This document shows positions 44,876-54,197 of a stretch of 64,000 nucleotides of DNA, piece by piece (within the stretch, counting starts at the first letter, position 1; every line of letters begins with the position of its first letter). This DNA is from CAMAXB01 sp964476565 (GTDB lineage Bacteria; Verrucomicrobiota; Verrucomicrobiia; Opitutales; Opitutaceae): the NCBI GenBank assembly GCA_964476565.1, contig CAYZBG010000003.1, positions 53,872-117,871 on the forward strand. Direction: 5' to 3'. Under the pieces are notes generated by a model that was not told the DNA's origin, did not search any database, and worked only from the letters and a program-made list of their open reading frames with translations. The position numbers were made by a program, and so were the translations under genes.

Positions 44876-45742
44876 ATGACGCTGCTGTCCCTCACCCTCG
44901 TTCTCCTCGCCGCCGTCCTGCACGCCGGATGGAACCTCGCGGCCAAACGCGCCGGCGGCGGGCTGCCGTTTGTCTTCGCCACCGGCCTCGTGATCAACGT
45001 GCTCTACGTGCCGGTGGTCGTGGGCTACGTGCTCTGGCGGCAGCCCACCCTCACTGCCGGAGCCTTGGGGGTCATCGCCGTGAGCGCCCTGCTCAAGACC
45101 GCGTATTCGCTTTGCCTGCAACGCGGGTACCGCACGGGCGACTTCTCGCTCATCTATCCGCTGGCGCGCGGGACCGGTCCCCTGCTCAGCGTGCTCTTCG
45201 CCATCTTGCTGCTGGGTGAACGTCCGCATCCGCTCGGGCTCGCCGGCGCCGGCCTGATCGTGGCCGGGATCTTTTTCCTCACGGGCGGGACGAAGCTCTG
45301 GCACGCCGATCGCGCCCATCTGCGCACGGGCATCCGTTACGGGTTGCTCACCGGTGTCTTCATCGCCGCCTACACGCTCTGGGACCGGCAGGGGGTGGCG
45401 GTGCACGCGATTCCCCCGGTGCTCTTCGATGCCGGCACGGCGGTGATGATGAACCTGTTGCTCGCTCCCTTTGCGCTGCGCCGGTGGGCGGAGGTGAAGC
45501 GGGAATGGCAGGTGCACCGTCCGGAGATCCTCGTCATGGCCATCCTGTCACCTCTCGGGTACGTGCTGGTGCTCACGGCGATGACCTTCACCCCCGTGAG
45601 CTACGTCGCCCCGGCGCGCGAGACGAGCATCCTGATCGGCGCCTTCCTCGGCGCGAAGTACTTCAAGGAGGCCCAGGGCAGCCGCCGGCTCGGCGCCGCC
45701 GCCTGCATTGTCGCCGGCATCGTGCTGCTGACCGCGGGGTGA
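44876..45742 (+). CDS. EamA/DMT-family membrane transporter
   Basis: 288 residues, ten predicted membrane helices in two EamA halves (about 3-135 and 150-285). Typical pieces are AAVLHAGWNLAAKRAG, YSLCLQRGYRTGDFSLIYPLARG, VLFAILLLGERPHPLGLAGAGLIVAG, and the matching second-half FTPVSYVAPARETSILIGAFLGAKYFKE. It likely exports or imports a small metabolite; the substrate cannot be inferred. The frame opens upstream at 44714 over the sigma gene, but homology starts at 44876. It is divergent from the ECF operon. Confidence 0.85.
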   Translation: MTLLSLTLVLLAAVLHAGWNLAAKRAGGGLPFVFATGLVINVLYVPVVVGYVLWRQPTLTAGALGVIAVSALLKTAYSLCLQRGYRTGDFSLIYPLARGTGPLLSVLFAILLLGERPHPLGLAGAGLIVAGIFFLTGGTKLWHADRAHLRTGIRYGLLTGVFIAAYTLWDRQGVAVHAIPPVLFDAGTAVMMNLLLAPFALRRWAEVKREWQVHRPEILVMAILSPLGYVLVLTAMTFTPVSYVAPARETSILIGAFLGAKYFKEAQGSRRLGAAACIVAGIVLLTAG

Positions 45743-45770
45743 GCCGCACGACCTCCGCGCGGCCCTGCGC

Positions 45771-46841
45771 CTAAACCCGCACGGGTCGCTGCTTGGCGGC
45801 GGATGCGAAGCTGGCGTCGAGGACGGACTGGGCCAGGACGCCATCGTTGAAGTCAGGTTGGTCCTGCCGGCCCGCCTTGATCGCCCGGATGAAGCGCTGG
45901 TGATTGGTCGGCGTGCCCTTGCAGGTCACCTCCTGCCACTCGCCCGTGTGCACCGCGGCGCCCCGGCAGACGCGGTAACGGTCCGTCGCGCGCTCCGAGT
46001 CGATCTCCACCGCGCCGAGGGTGCCGGAGATCTTGAGGTAGAGGCGGTTCTTGTGACCGGTCGACCAGCGGGTCGTATGGATCGCACCGAGGGCACCGTT
46101 GGCGAACTCCACGTTGAGCACGGCGGAATCGTTGGCATCGAGCCGGTACTCGCCGATACGGTTGCCCGGAGCCTTGGGGAAGGTCTTCAGATGGCAGTAC
46201 ACCGAACGGATCGGACCCGCGGGGAACATCGCGAAGTCGACGATGTGCACGCCGACATCGCCGAGCACACCGAGGCTGCCGTGCCGCTGCGACAGCCGCC
46301 AGAGCCAGGTGGGCGACGTGCGCCAGTCGCCCCAGTAGTTGCCCACCAGCCACGACTGCAGGTAACTCGCCTCGACGTGACGCAGCTCGCCAAGCGCGCC
46401 GCTCCGCACCTGACGCGCCACCTCCTGCAGGGCCGGCCAGTTGCGGTAGGACAGATTGACCATGTGGATGCGCTGCGCCCGCCGTGCGGCGGCGAGCATG
46501 CGCCGGGCGTCGCGCTGGTTGAGCGCGAGCGGCTTCTCACACAGGACATGCTTGCCCGCCTTGAGGGCCTCGAGGGTCAGCGGGAGGTGGAAGGGATCCG
46601 GCGTGACAATGCTCACCGCGTCGCACGGCGCTTCGCGCAGCAGGGTCGTGAGGTCGCCAAACGCCTTCGGGATGCCGTGCGTCTGGGCGAAGGCCTCGGC
46701 CCGCGCCCGGTCGACGTCGGCGCAGGCGACGATCCGGCAGCCGGGGATGGCGCGGAATTTCTCCGCGTGATGGCGGGCCATGCCGCCCGTGCCGATGAGG
46801 GCAATCCGGACGGGACCGCGGTGGGCGGACAGGGTGGTCAT
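45771..46841 (-). CDS. Gfo/Idh/MocA-family oxidoreductase
   Basis: 356 residues. An N-terminal Rossmann domain has GTGGMARHHAEKF as the dinucleotide loop, then DAVSIVTPDPFHLPLTLEALKAGKHVLCEKPLALN, where the catalytic Lys is in EKP. The C-terminal alpha/beta domain carries GVLGDVGVHIVDFAMF. It oxidises or reduces a sugar or inositol derivative with NAD(P). Substrate is unknown. It starts 16 bp after the ThuA gene, and ThuA/Gfo-Idh pairs are common in sugar catabolism. The frame runs up to 46979 into non-homologous sequence. Confidence 0.9.
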   Translation of the reverse strand: MTTLSAHRGPVRIALIGTGGMARHHAEKFRAIPGCRIVACADVDRARAEAFAQTHGIPKAFGDLTTLLREAPCDAVSIVTPDPFHLPLTLEALKAGKHVLCEKPLALNQRDARRMLAAARRAQRIHMVNLSYRNWPALQEVARQVRSGALGELRHVEASYLQSWLVGNYWGDWRTSPTWLWRLSQRHGSLGVLGDVGVHIVDFAMFPAGPIRSVYCHLKTFPKAPGNRIGEYRLDANDSAVLNVEFANGALGAIHTTRWSTGHKNRLYLKISGTLGAVEIDSERATDRYRVCRGAAVHTGEWQEVTCKGTPTNHQRFIRAIKAGRQDQPDFNDGVLAQSVLDASFASAAKQRPVRV

Positions 46842-46857
46842 GGGAGTGATCCGCGTC

Positions 46858-47628
46858 TCAACGGTGGCCGACGGTCGGGCGTTCGGCCGCCTCCGGATCG
46901 AAGGGCAGCGGCTCAAGGGCCTTCGCGTTCGGGCAGGTATCGGGAATGCGCACGGTCGGACGCGCCCAGCGCACGGCATTGATCAGCACCCGCTGCACCT
47001 GCGCGTGGTGATAGGTTGGATACGTTTCGTGCCCGGGCCGGAAATAGAAGATCCGCCCGTGGCCGCGATACCAGGTGGCGCCGCTGCGGAACACCTCGCC
47101 GCCGGTGAACCACGAGATGAAGATGAGCTCGTCTGGGGTCGGGATGCCGAACGGTTCGCCGTACATCTCCTCGTTGGGGATCTCGAAGTACTCGCCGATG
47201 CCCGCCGCGATCGGGTGCGTGGCCATGACGTTCCAAAGCCGCTCCTTGTCGGTGGCCTCGCGCCACTTGAGCGAGCAGGTTGTGCCCATGAGCGCCTTGA
47301 AGATCTTCGAGTAATGGCCGGAGTGCAGCACGATCAGACCCATGCCCTCGAGCACGCGCGTGCGCACCCGCTCGACGATCTCATCCTTGACCTCGCCGTG
47401 GGCCATGTGGCCCCACCAGATGAGCACATCAGTCTGGTCGAGCACCGCGGCGGTCAGGCCGTGTTCAGGCTGGTCGAGCGTCGCGGTGCGCACGGCGAGA
47501 TCGACCTCGGCGCGCAAGAACCCGGCGATCGTCTCGTGCATGCCCTGCGGATAATGGGCGGCGACTTTGGGATTCTTTTTCTCGTGGCGAAACTCGCCCC
47601 AGACGGTGACGCGGACGGGAGTATTCAT
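46858..47628 (-). CDS. ThuA-domain protein (class I glutamine amidotransferase-like fold)
   Basis: 256 residues. ThuA family features: VTVWGEFRHEK at the N terminus, LDQTDVLIWWGHMAHGEVKDEIVERV, GMGLIVLHSGHYSKIFKALMGTTCSLKWRE, and a C-terminal GRIFYFRPGHETYPTYHH. No signal peptide. ThuA proteins take part in trehalose and related disaccharide use, probably acting on keto-sugars. It is the first gene of a two-gene unit with the Gfo/Idh/MocA oxidoreductase. The ATG at 47628 is chosen where homology begins; the open frame reaching 48819 is the shadow of purC. Confidence 0.87.
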   Translation of the reverse strand: MNTPVRVTVWGEFRHEKKNPKVAAHYPQGMHETIAGFLRAEVDLAVRTATLDQPEHGLTAAVLDQTDVLIWWGHMAHGEVKDEIVERVRTRVLEGMGLIVLHSGHYSKIFKALMGTTCSLKWREATDKERLWNVMATHPIAAGIGEYFEIPNEEMYGEPFGIPTPDELIFISWFTGGEVFRSGATWYRGHGRIFYFRPGHETYPTYHHAQVQRVLINAVRWARPTVRIPDTCPNAKALEPLPFDPEAAERPTVGHR

Positions 47629-47832
47629 AATGGAGAAGGAAGCATTCGCGGTGAAGGACGGGCTAAGGGATCCGGACGATGGACGCCGCCAGAGATGGCA
47701 GGAAGCGCGCAAAAACGCAACGGTCGGGGCGATGGCCGCACCGCTGGGAAAGGAATCGGGGCCCTCTTCGGGCTTCCCTTTCGTCGGCCGCCCTTCTCCA
47801 TTCTCCCGCGTCGGCCCTCCCGCCGACGCCGC

Positions 47833-48744
47833 ATGACCACCGCCGAGATCGCCGCCGCCCTTCCCGCCCACGCCCGTACGTCCATCGACGGACTGCCGTT
47901 TCCGCTCCTCGCCTCCGGCAAGGTGCGCGAGATTTTCGACCTGGGCGACGCCCTGCTGCTGGTCGCCACCGACCGCCTCTCGGCCTTCGACGTCATTCTG
48001 CCTGACGGCATCCCCGGCAAGGGCATCTTGCTCACCCAGCTGAGCAACTGGTGGTTCGCCCAGACCGCGCACCTGATTCCCAACCACCTGCTGCCCGACC
48101 AGGCGGGCGAATTCGCACGCCGGGGCATCCGCGACCGCGATCTCCAGTTGCGCAGCATGATCGTGCGCAAGCTCCGGCCCCTGACGATCGAGTGCGTGGC
48201 CCGCGGCTACCTGATCGGCAGCGGCTGGTCGTCCTACCAGAAGACCGGCGCGGTCTGCGGCATCCGCCTGCCCGCCGGCCTGCGTCAGGCCGACCGCCTG
48301 CCCGAACCGATTTTCACCCCGACGACCAAGGCGCCCAAGGGGCAGCACGACGAGCCGATCGACGACGCCCAGGGCGCCGCCGCGATCGGCGCGGAGCTCT
48401 ACGCCCAGGTCAAGCGGTTGAGCCTGGCGTTGTATCAGTTTGGTCACGACAAGGCGCGCGCCGCCGGCATGATCCTGGCCGACACCAAGTTTGAGTTCGG
48501 CACCGACACCTCGGGCAAACTCTACCTGATCGACGAGGTGCTGACCCCCGACTCCTCCCGCTACTGGCCGGCCGACGCCTATCGCCCGGATTGTTCGCCG
48601 CCGAGCTACGACAAGCAGTTCGTGCGCGACCACTTGCTCGCGCTGCGCTGGAACCAGCAGCCCCCCGCGCCCCGCCTGCCGGCCGAAGTCATCGCGCGCA
48701 CCCGGGACAAGTACCTCGCCGCCCTGCGCAATTTGCTCGGCTGA
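47833..48744 (+). CDS. purC: Phosphoribosylaminoimidazole-succinocarboxamide synthase (SAICAR synthetase)
   Basis: 303 residues, the length of the longer (yeast-like) PurC form. It joins CAIR and aspartate with ATP in purine synthesis. Motifs: LASGKVREIFDLGDALLLVATDRLSAFDVILPDGIPGKG at the N terminus, VRKLRPLTIECVARGYLIGSGW, PIFTPTTKAPKGQHDEPI, and ILADTKFEFG with LIDEVLTPDSSRYW near the end. The ATG at 47833 starts where homology starts; the frame is open upstream to 46780 only as the antisense of ThuA. It is divergent from the ThuA operon. Confidence 0.96.
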   Translation: MTTAEIAAALPAHARTSIDGLPFPLLASGKVREIFDLGDALLLVATDRLSAFDVILPDGIPGKGILLTQLSNWWFAQTAHLIPNHLLPDQAGEFARRGIRDRDLQLRSMIVRKLRPLTIECVARGYLIGSGWSSYQKTGAVCGIRLPAGLRQADRLPEPIFTPTTKAPKGQHDEPIDDAQGAAAIGAELYAQVKRLSLALYQFGHDKARAAGMILADTKFEFGTDTSGKLYLIDEVLTPDSSRYWPADAYRPDCSPPSYDKQFVRDHLLALRWNQQPPAPRLPAEVIARTRDKYLAALRNLLG

Positions 48745-48792
48745 GGCCTGTCCGGAAGCCCCGGGTTGGTTCGTCGTAACAGCGTAACGACC

Positions 48793-49134
48793 ATGACCCA
48801 CTACTGGATCACGATTCACCGCCCGAACGGCTACGATCCGGCCGTGGCGGAAGACGAAACGATGGCCCGCGCGATCGACGCGCTCAATGACGAGATGGTG
48901 GCGGCGGGCGTCCGCGTTTTCGTGGGCGGCCTGCAGCCGTTGACCACGGCGAAATCCCTACGCCCCCACGCCAATGGCACGGTGACGGTCACCGACGGAC
49001 CTTACCTCCGGGCGCCGGAGCATGTGGGCGGATTCTGGGTGCTGGCAACCGGCAGCCTCGAGGAGGCGCTGGCTTGGGGCCGCAAGGCCGCGATCGCCTG
49101 CCGCGCCCCGGTCGAGGTGCGGCCGTTTCACTGA
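48793..49134 (+). CDS. YciI-like (YCII/DGPF) protein
   Basis: 113 residues with the ferredoxin-like YCII fold: MTHYWITIHRP at the start, LNDEMVAAGVRVFVGGLQPL in the middle, TDGPYLRAPEHVGGFWVLATGSLEEALAWGRK, and EVRPFH at the end. The DGP motif is that of the DGPF family. Some members are found with ECF sigma factors or act as small dehydrochlorinase-like enzymes, but function here is unknown. The ATG at 48793 is preferred to a GTG at 48766. Confidence 0.85.
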   Translation: MTHYWITIHRPNGYDPAVAEDETMARAIDALNDEMVAAGVRVFVGGLQPLTTAKSLRPHANGTVTVTDGPYLRAPEHVGGFWVLATGSLEEALAWGRKAAIACRAPVEVRPFH

Positions 49135-49153
49135 CCGGCGGGAGGGCCGCCGG
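49135..49153. terminator. Hairpin shared by convergent genes
   Basis: A perfect 7-bp stem (49135-49141 with 49147-49153), 5-nt loop, lies exactly between the stop codons of the YciI-like and HDOD genes. There is no T run. It may act in both directions. Confidence 0.45.
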
Positions 49154-49154
49154 A

Positions 49155-50036
49155 TCAGGCGGCCATGGCGAGGTGCAGCACGTCGCGCAGCTGGTCGAGC
49201 TCGTCGCGGGTCGCCCCGATCGCCTGCTCCACCGTCTCGATGGCGAGGCCGGCATCGGCCAACACGCGCCGGCTGGGCATCCAACCGTCCTTTTCGCAGG
49301 GGAGACCATGACCCACCACGGAAACGACCCAGGAGGCGAGATGCAGGAGGGCGCCGATGCGCGTGGGCTCGATCGCCTCGGAGAGGTGATCGTGGCTGCG
49401 CATGCCTTCGCACGCGGCGAAGGGAAAGCCCCACTGCGACAGCAGAATGGAGGACACTTCCGCGCTCGTCTTGCCAAACGTCGCGCGTTCCCAGCCACGG
49501 GTCGACGTGGCCACGTTGGCGCCGGGTAGTGCGAGCGGAAGGCGTTCGTCGGGCGCAATCCGGGCGAGCAGGAGCCGTCCGACCGGACGCAGCAGACCCA
49601 GGGTGTAGGCCACGCGTTCGTCTTCGCCCGCGGTCCGGGCGAGGCGCGCCGCCGCGAGCGCGGTGGCCACCGAGTTCTTCCACAGCACGTCTCCGACCAA
49701 CGCGTAGAGCGGCAGGTCGGCAGCAAAGAGTTTCGACGACACCGTCAGACCGACGAGGCGGTGCACTTCGCGCAGACCCACGCGCTGGATCGCGTCATCC
49801 ACCGTGGACACCTCCTCGCCGCGTTGAAAATAGACGCAGTTGCTCGATCGCAGCACGCCGGCGGCGAGCGCCGTGTCCACCCGGACGAGGGCTGCGATGT
49901 CGGCAAGATTCGTCTCGGGGTGCCCCAGCAGTTTTTGCAGGCGGGCGTAAACCCGGGCCGAAGAGGGAAGGTGTTTGTCCGCGAGCGCGATCTGCTCGGG
50001 CGTGACGAAATAGTGAGCCATGGCTTTGGGAGTCAT
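49155..50036 (-). CDS. HDOD-domain protein
   Basis: 293 residues from the ATG at 50036 (or 288 from 50021). The HDOD domain covers about 10-210: LPSSARVYARLQKLLGHPETNLADIAALVRVDTALAAGVLRSSNCVYF, IQRVGLREVHRLVGLTVSSKLF and YTLGLLRPVGRLLLARI. These are metal-less HD-like domains used in bacterial signalling, often in chemotaxis, stress or c-di-GMP pathways. No partner domain (GGDEF, EAL, receiver) is attached. It is convergent with the YciI-like gene. Confidence 0.85.
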   Translation of the reverse strand: MTPKAMAHYFVTPEQIALADKHLPSSARVYARLQKLLGHPETNLADIAALVRVDTALAAGVLRSSNCVYFQRGEEVSTVDDAIQRVGLREVHRLVGLTVSSKLFAADLPLYALVGDVLWKNSVATALAAARLARTAGEDERVAYTLGLLRPVGRLLLARIAPDERLPLALPGANVATSTRGWERATFGKTSAEVSSILLSQWGFPFAACEGMRSHDHLSEAIEPTRIGALLHLASWVVSVVGHGLPCEKDGWMPSRRVLADAGLAIETVEQAIGATRDELDQLRDVLHLAMAA

Positions 50037-50074
50037 CGTCACGTTTGCGCCCGCCGGTGAGCAAAAAGGGCTGT

Positions 50075-50112
50075 AAAACACCGGCCCCGGACGCACGGGG
50101 CGACCGGGGCCG
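50075..50112 (-). terminator. Intrinsic terminator after the CE7-type esterase gene
   Basis: A perfect 9-bp GC stem (50082-50090 with 50104-50112) with a 13-nt loop is followed on the minus strand by GTGTTTTAC. It lies 34 bp past the esterase stop at 50146. Confidence 0.6.
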
Positions 50113-50145
50113 AGAGAGCTGCCGAAGCAACCGGACGTAAGCGGC

Positions 50146-51498
50146 TTACTTCACTCCGACCCGGGCTGCGATCCAGGCCGTGATGAGGTCCGTTTCCTCC
50201 GGCACCGTGTTGTGCCCGGTCTCGAGCGCCAGCGTGAGCTGTTTGGGGGCGGTGATGACGTTGTAGGCCGCGTACATCGAGGTGGGCGGGCAGACCTCAT
50301 CGTTGTAACCCCAGGCAAAATGGGACGGCACCTTCAGTCGGCGGGCAAAGTTGACCACGTCGTAGTAGCCGGTGACGGCGATCTTCTCGGGCGTCGCGTG
50401 GGCCGACGGGGCCCCCGTGCGCACATCCGGACGCATCATGTGCGGCCAGCCGCCGGCGCGCCCGTGGAGGTAGCCTGTGACATCGCTGTAGGCCGGATAG
50501 TAGGCGGCCAGCGCCTGCACCCGGGGATCGAGAGCGGCGGTGACGATCGAAAGCTGACCGCCTTGGCTGCCGCCCGTGACGAGCAGGTTGCGTCCGTCGA
50601 ACTCCGGCAGGGAGACGAGGAAATCGTTGGCGCGCACACAGCCGAGGTACACGCGGCGGTAGTAGTAGGTGTCGCGATTCTCCAAGTGGAAGGTCGGGTA
50701 GCCGTTGAGGGCGCCGGAGCCGAGCTGGTCGTAGAGTTCCTGCGGCAGATTGACCGGGATGCCGTGAATCCCGATCTGGAGGGTGATGATCCCGCGCGCG
50801 GCGAGATCCTTCATGCCAGCGTAGGGGCGGACGCCCGCGCCGGGGACATTCAGCACCGCCGGATAACGCCCGGGGGCCTTCGGCACGCAGAGGATGCCGT
50901 ACACCCGCGCCGGCGTGCGACCGCCGCCGCCCCAGGTGCGGAAGCTGACGTGGTACACGTTCACCGTGTCCGTACTCGCGTCCGGCAGCAGCGTCTGCCG
51001 GGCCTCAAGCGGGATCTTGGCCAACTCGTCCAGCCCGGCCCGCCAGAACGCATCGAAGTCCGCGGGATCCTTCTGCGTCGGCTGGATCTGCTCCGGAGCG
51101 AAACCAGCCGTGGCGACGGCGCGGTAGGTCTTGCCTCCGATGTCCACCGTCACCGCGCACCGGATAAAGCCCGGCTGCGAAAGCGTGCCGCCATCGATCA
51201 CGAGCCCCTCGGCCAGGAGGGTCGCGGTGCGATCCGGCGCCGGCATCATTTCCGGGCCCACCCGGTACGTGACCGTGGTGCCGGTCAGGAGATGTTGGTC
51301 GGCGGTGACGGCGACCCGGAAGCGAACCGGTTCCCCGAGGGCATAGGTCCAGTCCGGGCGGTCGGGCGCCACTCGGACTTGAACGGCGGCGACGCGCGCC
51401 TGGGCGTGGGTCGGGACAGGCGTGAGGGTGGCGAAGGCAGCAGGGGCGAAGGCCAGCAGGGCCACGCCAAGCGAGACGGCGGAGAGGGGCAGTTTCAT
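50146..51498 (-). CDS. Secreted acetyl esterase, AXE1/CE7 family
   Basis: 450 residues with a signal peptide (to about PAAFA, 23). An N-terminal beta-sandwich of about 110 residues precedes the AXE1 alpha/beta-hydrolase domain. The nucleophile is Ser311 in TGGSQGGQ, the acid is in WGYNDEVCP and the base is His429 in ETGHNT. CE7 enzymes remove acetyl groups from xylo-oligosaccharides and similar acetylated sugars. The gene is divergent from an SSS symporter and near a second esterase, which suggests use of an esterified carbohydrate. Confidence 0.88.
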   Translation of the reverse strand: MKLPLSAVSLGVALLAFAPAAFATLTPVPTHAQARVAAVQVRVAPDRPDWTYALGEPVRFRVAVTADQHLLTGTTVTYRVGPEMMPAPDRTATLLAEGLVIDGGTLSQPGFIRCAVTVDIGGKTYRAVATAGFAPEQIQPTQKDPADFDAFWRAGLDELAKIPLEARQTLLPDASTDTVNVYHVSFRTWGGGGRTPARVYGILCVPKAPGRYPAVLNVPGAGVRPYAGMKDLAARGIITLQIGIHGIPVNLPQELYDQLGSGALNGYPTFHLENRDTYYYRRVYLGCVRANDFLVSLPEFDGRNLLVTGGSQGGQLSIVTAALDPRVQALAAYYPAYSDVTGYLHGRAGGWPHMMRPDVRTGAPSAHATPEKIAVTGYYDVVNFARRLKVPSHFAWGYNDEVCPPTSMYAAYNVITAPKQLTLALETGHNTVPEETDLITAWIAARVGVK

Positions 51499-51619
51499 CG
51501 CCCCGGTGAAAAGCACGCCGCGGTGCGCGACGCAACGGCCAACCATCTGCGGAGATCGCCGTGCTCCGACCTTGCCCGGGGTCGGTGACGCGACCATAAC
51601 CTCGCCGCCCCACCCCACC

Positions 51620-53236
51620 ATGCCCTTGCTTACCTTGGTCTCGTTTGTGTTTTTCACCGGCCTTGTCGGGTTCATCACCTGGCGCATCACGCGGCGCGAC
51701 GATGTCGCCAGCGGCACCGGCTATTTTCTCGCCGGCCGCAGCCTGAGCTTTCCGCTTATTGCCGGCTCGCTGCTGCTCACCAACCTCTCCACCGAGCAAC
51801 TCGTCGGGCTCAATGGCGCCGCCTTTACCGACGGGCTGAGCGTGATGGCGTGGGAGGTCATCGCCGTCATTGCTCTCGTTGTCATGGCGCTGTTCTTCCT
51901 CCCGCGATTTCTCCGCAGCGGCGTGACCACGGTGCCGGAGTTTCTCGAGCTGCGCTTCGACCACGTGACCCAGGTCATCACCAACCTGATCTTCCTCGTC
52001 GCCTACGCGGTCATCCTGCTGCCCATCATCCTCTACACCGGAGCGACCGGTCTGGCCGCCATCCTCGACCTGCCGGCGCTGACCGGCATCGAGTCGCCGA
52101 CCGCGATCCTGTGGCTGACGGTGTGGCTCGTCGGTCTGCTTGGCGCAGTCTACGCGCTGTTTGGCGGGCTGCGCACGGTGGCGGTTTCTGATACGCTCAA
52201 TGGCGTCGGGCTGCTGACCGGGGGGATGATGATCACCTGGTATGGACTGCAGGCGGTGAGCGGAGGCGAGGGCGTGGCGGAAGGCTGGCAGCAGCTGCGC
52301 ACCGCGAACCCGGACCACTTCAACTCGATCGCGGGCGAGGGCAAATCCGTGCCGTTCGGCACGCTCTTCACCGGCGTGATGCTGCTCAATCTCTTCTATT
52401 GGTGCACCAACCAGCAGATCATCCAGCGCACCTTTGGCGCCAGCAGCCTCGCGGAGGGACAGAAGGGCGTGTTGCTCACCGGTGCCCTGAAGCTGCTCGG
52501 GCCGCTCTATCTCGTGCTGCCCGGACTGATCGCCTACCACCTGTTCGCCGCCCAGGGGGTGCGCCCGGATCACGCCTACGGCATGTTGGTGCGCGAGGTG
52601 TTGCCGGCTCCGCTCGCGGGCTTCTTCGCCGCCGTCATGGTGGGCGCCATCCTCAGCTCGTTCAACTCGGCGCTCAACAGCACGACGACCCTCTTCAGCC
52701 TCGGCCTCTACCGGGGCGTGCTGCGCCGGAACGCCACCGACGCGCAGACCGTCGCTTCGGGCAAGGTTTTCGGCTGGATCATGGCCTTCATTTCCATGTC
52801 GCTCGCGCCGCTGCTCGCCGGCCAGGACAGCATCTTCAAGTACCTGCAGAAGATGAACGGCATCTACTTCATCCCCATCTTCGCCGTGGTAGTCGTGGGC
52901 ATGCTCGCCCGCCGCGTGCCGCCGCTCGCGGCGAAGGTGGCCCTGGTTGCCGGGTTCACCGTGATTGCGGTCGGCTACTTCGTGCCGCCGTTCGACGGCT
53001 GGGTTGCGGCCATGCATGAGTTCCATTTCCTCGGCGCTGTTTTTGCCCTGCTCGTAATCACGATGCTGGTGATCGGCCGGCTGCGCCCCCTCCCGACCCC
53101 GTGGGTGCAGGTCGACGTCAAGGCGGTGGACCTCACCCCCTGGCGTCGTGCCCGGCTGACCGGCGTGATTTTGCTCGTCCTCGTGTTCGCCATCTACGCC
53201 CTGTTCGCCGATTTCAGCGTGCTCGCCGCTTCCTGA
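51620..53236 (+). CDS. Sodium/solute symporter (SSS/SLC5 family)
   Basis: 538 residues, about 13-14 membrane helices. Family features: DYFLAGRSL-type GYFLAGRSLSFPLIAGSLLLTNLSTEQLVGLNG in helix 1, VAYAVILLPIILYTGATGLAAI, YALFGGLRTVAVSDTLNG and MVGAILSSFNSALNSTTTLFSLGLY in helix 8, which holds the Na2-site Ser residues. It closely resembles sugar (SglT-like) symporters. With the two adjacent esterases it probably imports a deacetylated sugar. The start at 51620 fits helix 1; the earlier in-frame start overlaps the divergent esterase. Confidence 0.92.
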   Translation: MPLLTLVSFVFFTGLVGFITWRITRRDDVASGTGYFLAGRSLSFPLIAGSLLLTNLSTEQLVGLNGAAFTDGLSVMAWEVIAVIALVVMALFFLPRFLRSGVTTVPEFLELRFDHVTQVITNLIFLVAYAVILLPIILYTGATGLAAILDLPALTGIESPTAILWLTVWLVGLLGAVYALFGGLRTVAVSDTLNGVGLLTGGMMITWYGLQAVSGGEGVAEGWQQLRTANPDHFNSIAGEGKSVPFGTLFTGVMLLNLFYWCTNQQIIQRTFGASSLAEGQKGVLLTGALKLLGPLYLVLPGLIAYHLFAAQGVRPDHAYGMLVREVLPAPLAGFFAAVMVGAILSSFNSALNSTTTLFSLGLYRGVLRRNATDAQTVASGKVFGWIMAFISMSLAPLLAGQDSIFKYLQKMNGIYFIPIFAVVVVGMLARRVPPLAAKVALVAGFTVIAVGYFVPPFDGWVAAMHEFHFLGAVFALLVITMLVIGRLRPLPTPWVQVDVKAVDLTPWRRARLTGVILLVLVFAIYALFADFSVLAAS

Positions 53237-53303
53237 GCTGTACCCGGCGAGACCAGCCCGGTCGAGCCGACCCGCCCCTCCTGCCCCACCCTCCATTCTG
53301 ACC

Positions 53304-54197
53304 ATGCGCCTGACCTGCCTGCCCCTGACCCTTCTCGTCGCCGCCCTGGCCCTGGGCGCGCGCGGCGCCGAACCGATCGTGCTTCCGCTCTGGCCGGGCG
53401 CCGTGCCCGGCGAAGAAACCTTCGACCCCGCGAAGGTGACGCCTCCGGCCCCGCGCAACGACGGCATCGAGCGCATTCCCCTGGTCACCACCCCAACGCT
53501 GACCTTCTACCCCGCGCCGGCGGACAAGAACACCGGCACCGCCGTGCTCATCGCCCCGGGCGGCGGTTACAACATCCTCGCGTGGAACCACGAGGGCACC
53601 GAGATGGCGGCGTGGTTCAATCAACTCGGCGTCAACGTGGGCCTGCTCAAGTACCGCGTGCCACGGCGCGATCCGGCCACGCCGCACGTGCAGCCGCTCA
53701 AGGATGCGCAGCGCGGGCTCGCGCTCCTGCGCGCCCATGCCGCCGCCTGGGGCATCGATCCCAAACGCACCGGCATGATGGGCTTTTCCGCCGGCGGTCA
53801 CCTTGCCGTGATGACCGCGGTCACCGCCGCCGAACGTACGTATCCACGCCAGGACGACGCCGATGACCTGGTGCGGGCGCCGGACTTCCTGATGCCGATC
53901 TATCCGGCCTATCTGGGCGACGAACGCACGCCGGGCGGGCTCTACCCGTCCATCCGCGTGACCCCCGCCTTTCCGCCGACGTTCGTCGCCGTGACCGACG
54001 ACGACGTGTTGCGCGGCCTCAACGCCGCCCGGCTCTACATTGCCTTGCGCGAGGCCGGTGTGCCCTCGGAGCTGCACATCTACACGCGGGGTGGCCATGG
54101 GTACGGCATCCGCCCATCCGCCCACCCGGTCTCGACCTGGCACCTGCGGGCCGCGGACTGGTTGCGCAGCGAGGGCTGGCTTGCGCCCCGGCCCTGA
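53304..54197 (+). CDS. Secreted alpha/beta-hydrolase, probable acetyl (xylan) esterase
   Basis: 297 residues with a signal peptide (to about GARGA, 22). The BD-FAE/esterase-lipase pattern is clear: GTAVLIAPGGGYNILAWNHEGTE (oxyanion region), DAQRGLALLRAHAAAWGIDPKR, nucleophile Ser162 in GFSAGG, and the late His in RGGHGYG. It resembles enzymes that deacetylate plant glycans. It follows the symporter gene by 67 bp on the same strand and is probably co-transcribed. Confidence 0.87.
   Translation: MRLTCLPLTLLVAALALGARGAEPIVLPLWPGAVPGEETFDPAKVTPPAPRNDGIERIPLVTTPTLTFYPAPADKNTGTAVLIAPGGGYNILAWNHEGTEMAAWFNQLGVNVGLLKYRVPRRDPATPHVQPLKDAQRGLALLRAHAAAWGIDPKRTGMMGFSAGGHLAVMTAVTAAERTYPRQDDADDLVRAPDFLMPIYPAYLGDERTPGGLYPSIRVTPAFPPTFVAVTDDDVLRGLNAARLYIALREAGVPSELHIYTRGGHGYGIRPSAHPVSTWHLRAADWLRSEGWLAPRP

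Noticed and set aside
51005..53491. An 828-codon minus-strand open frame opposite the symporter gene
   Set aside because: Charged, repetitive composition and no domain; the symporter on the other strand is unmistakable.
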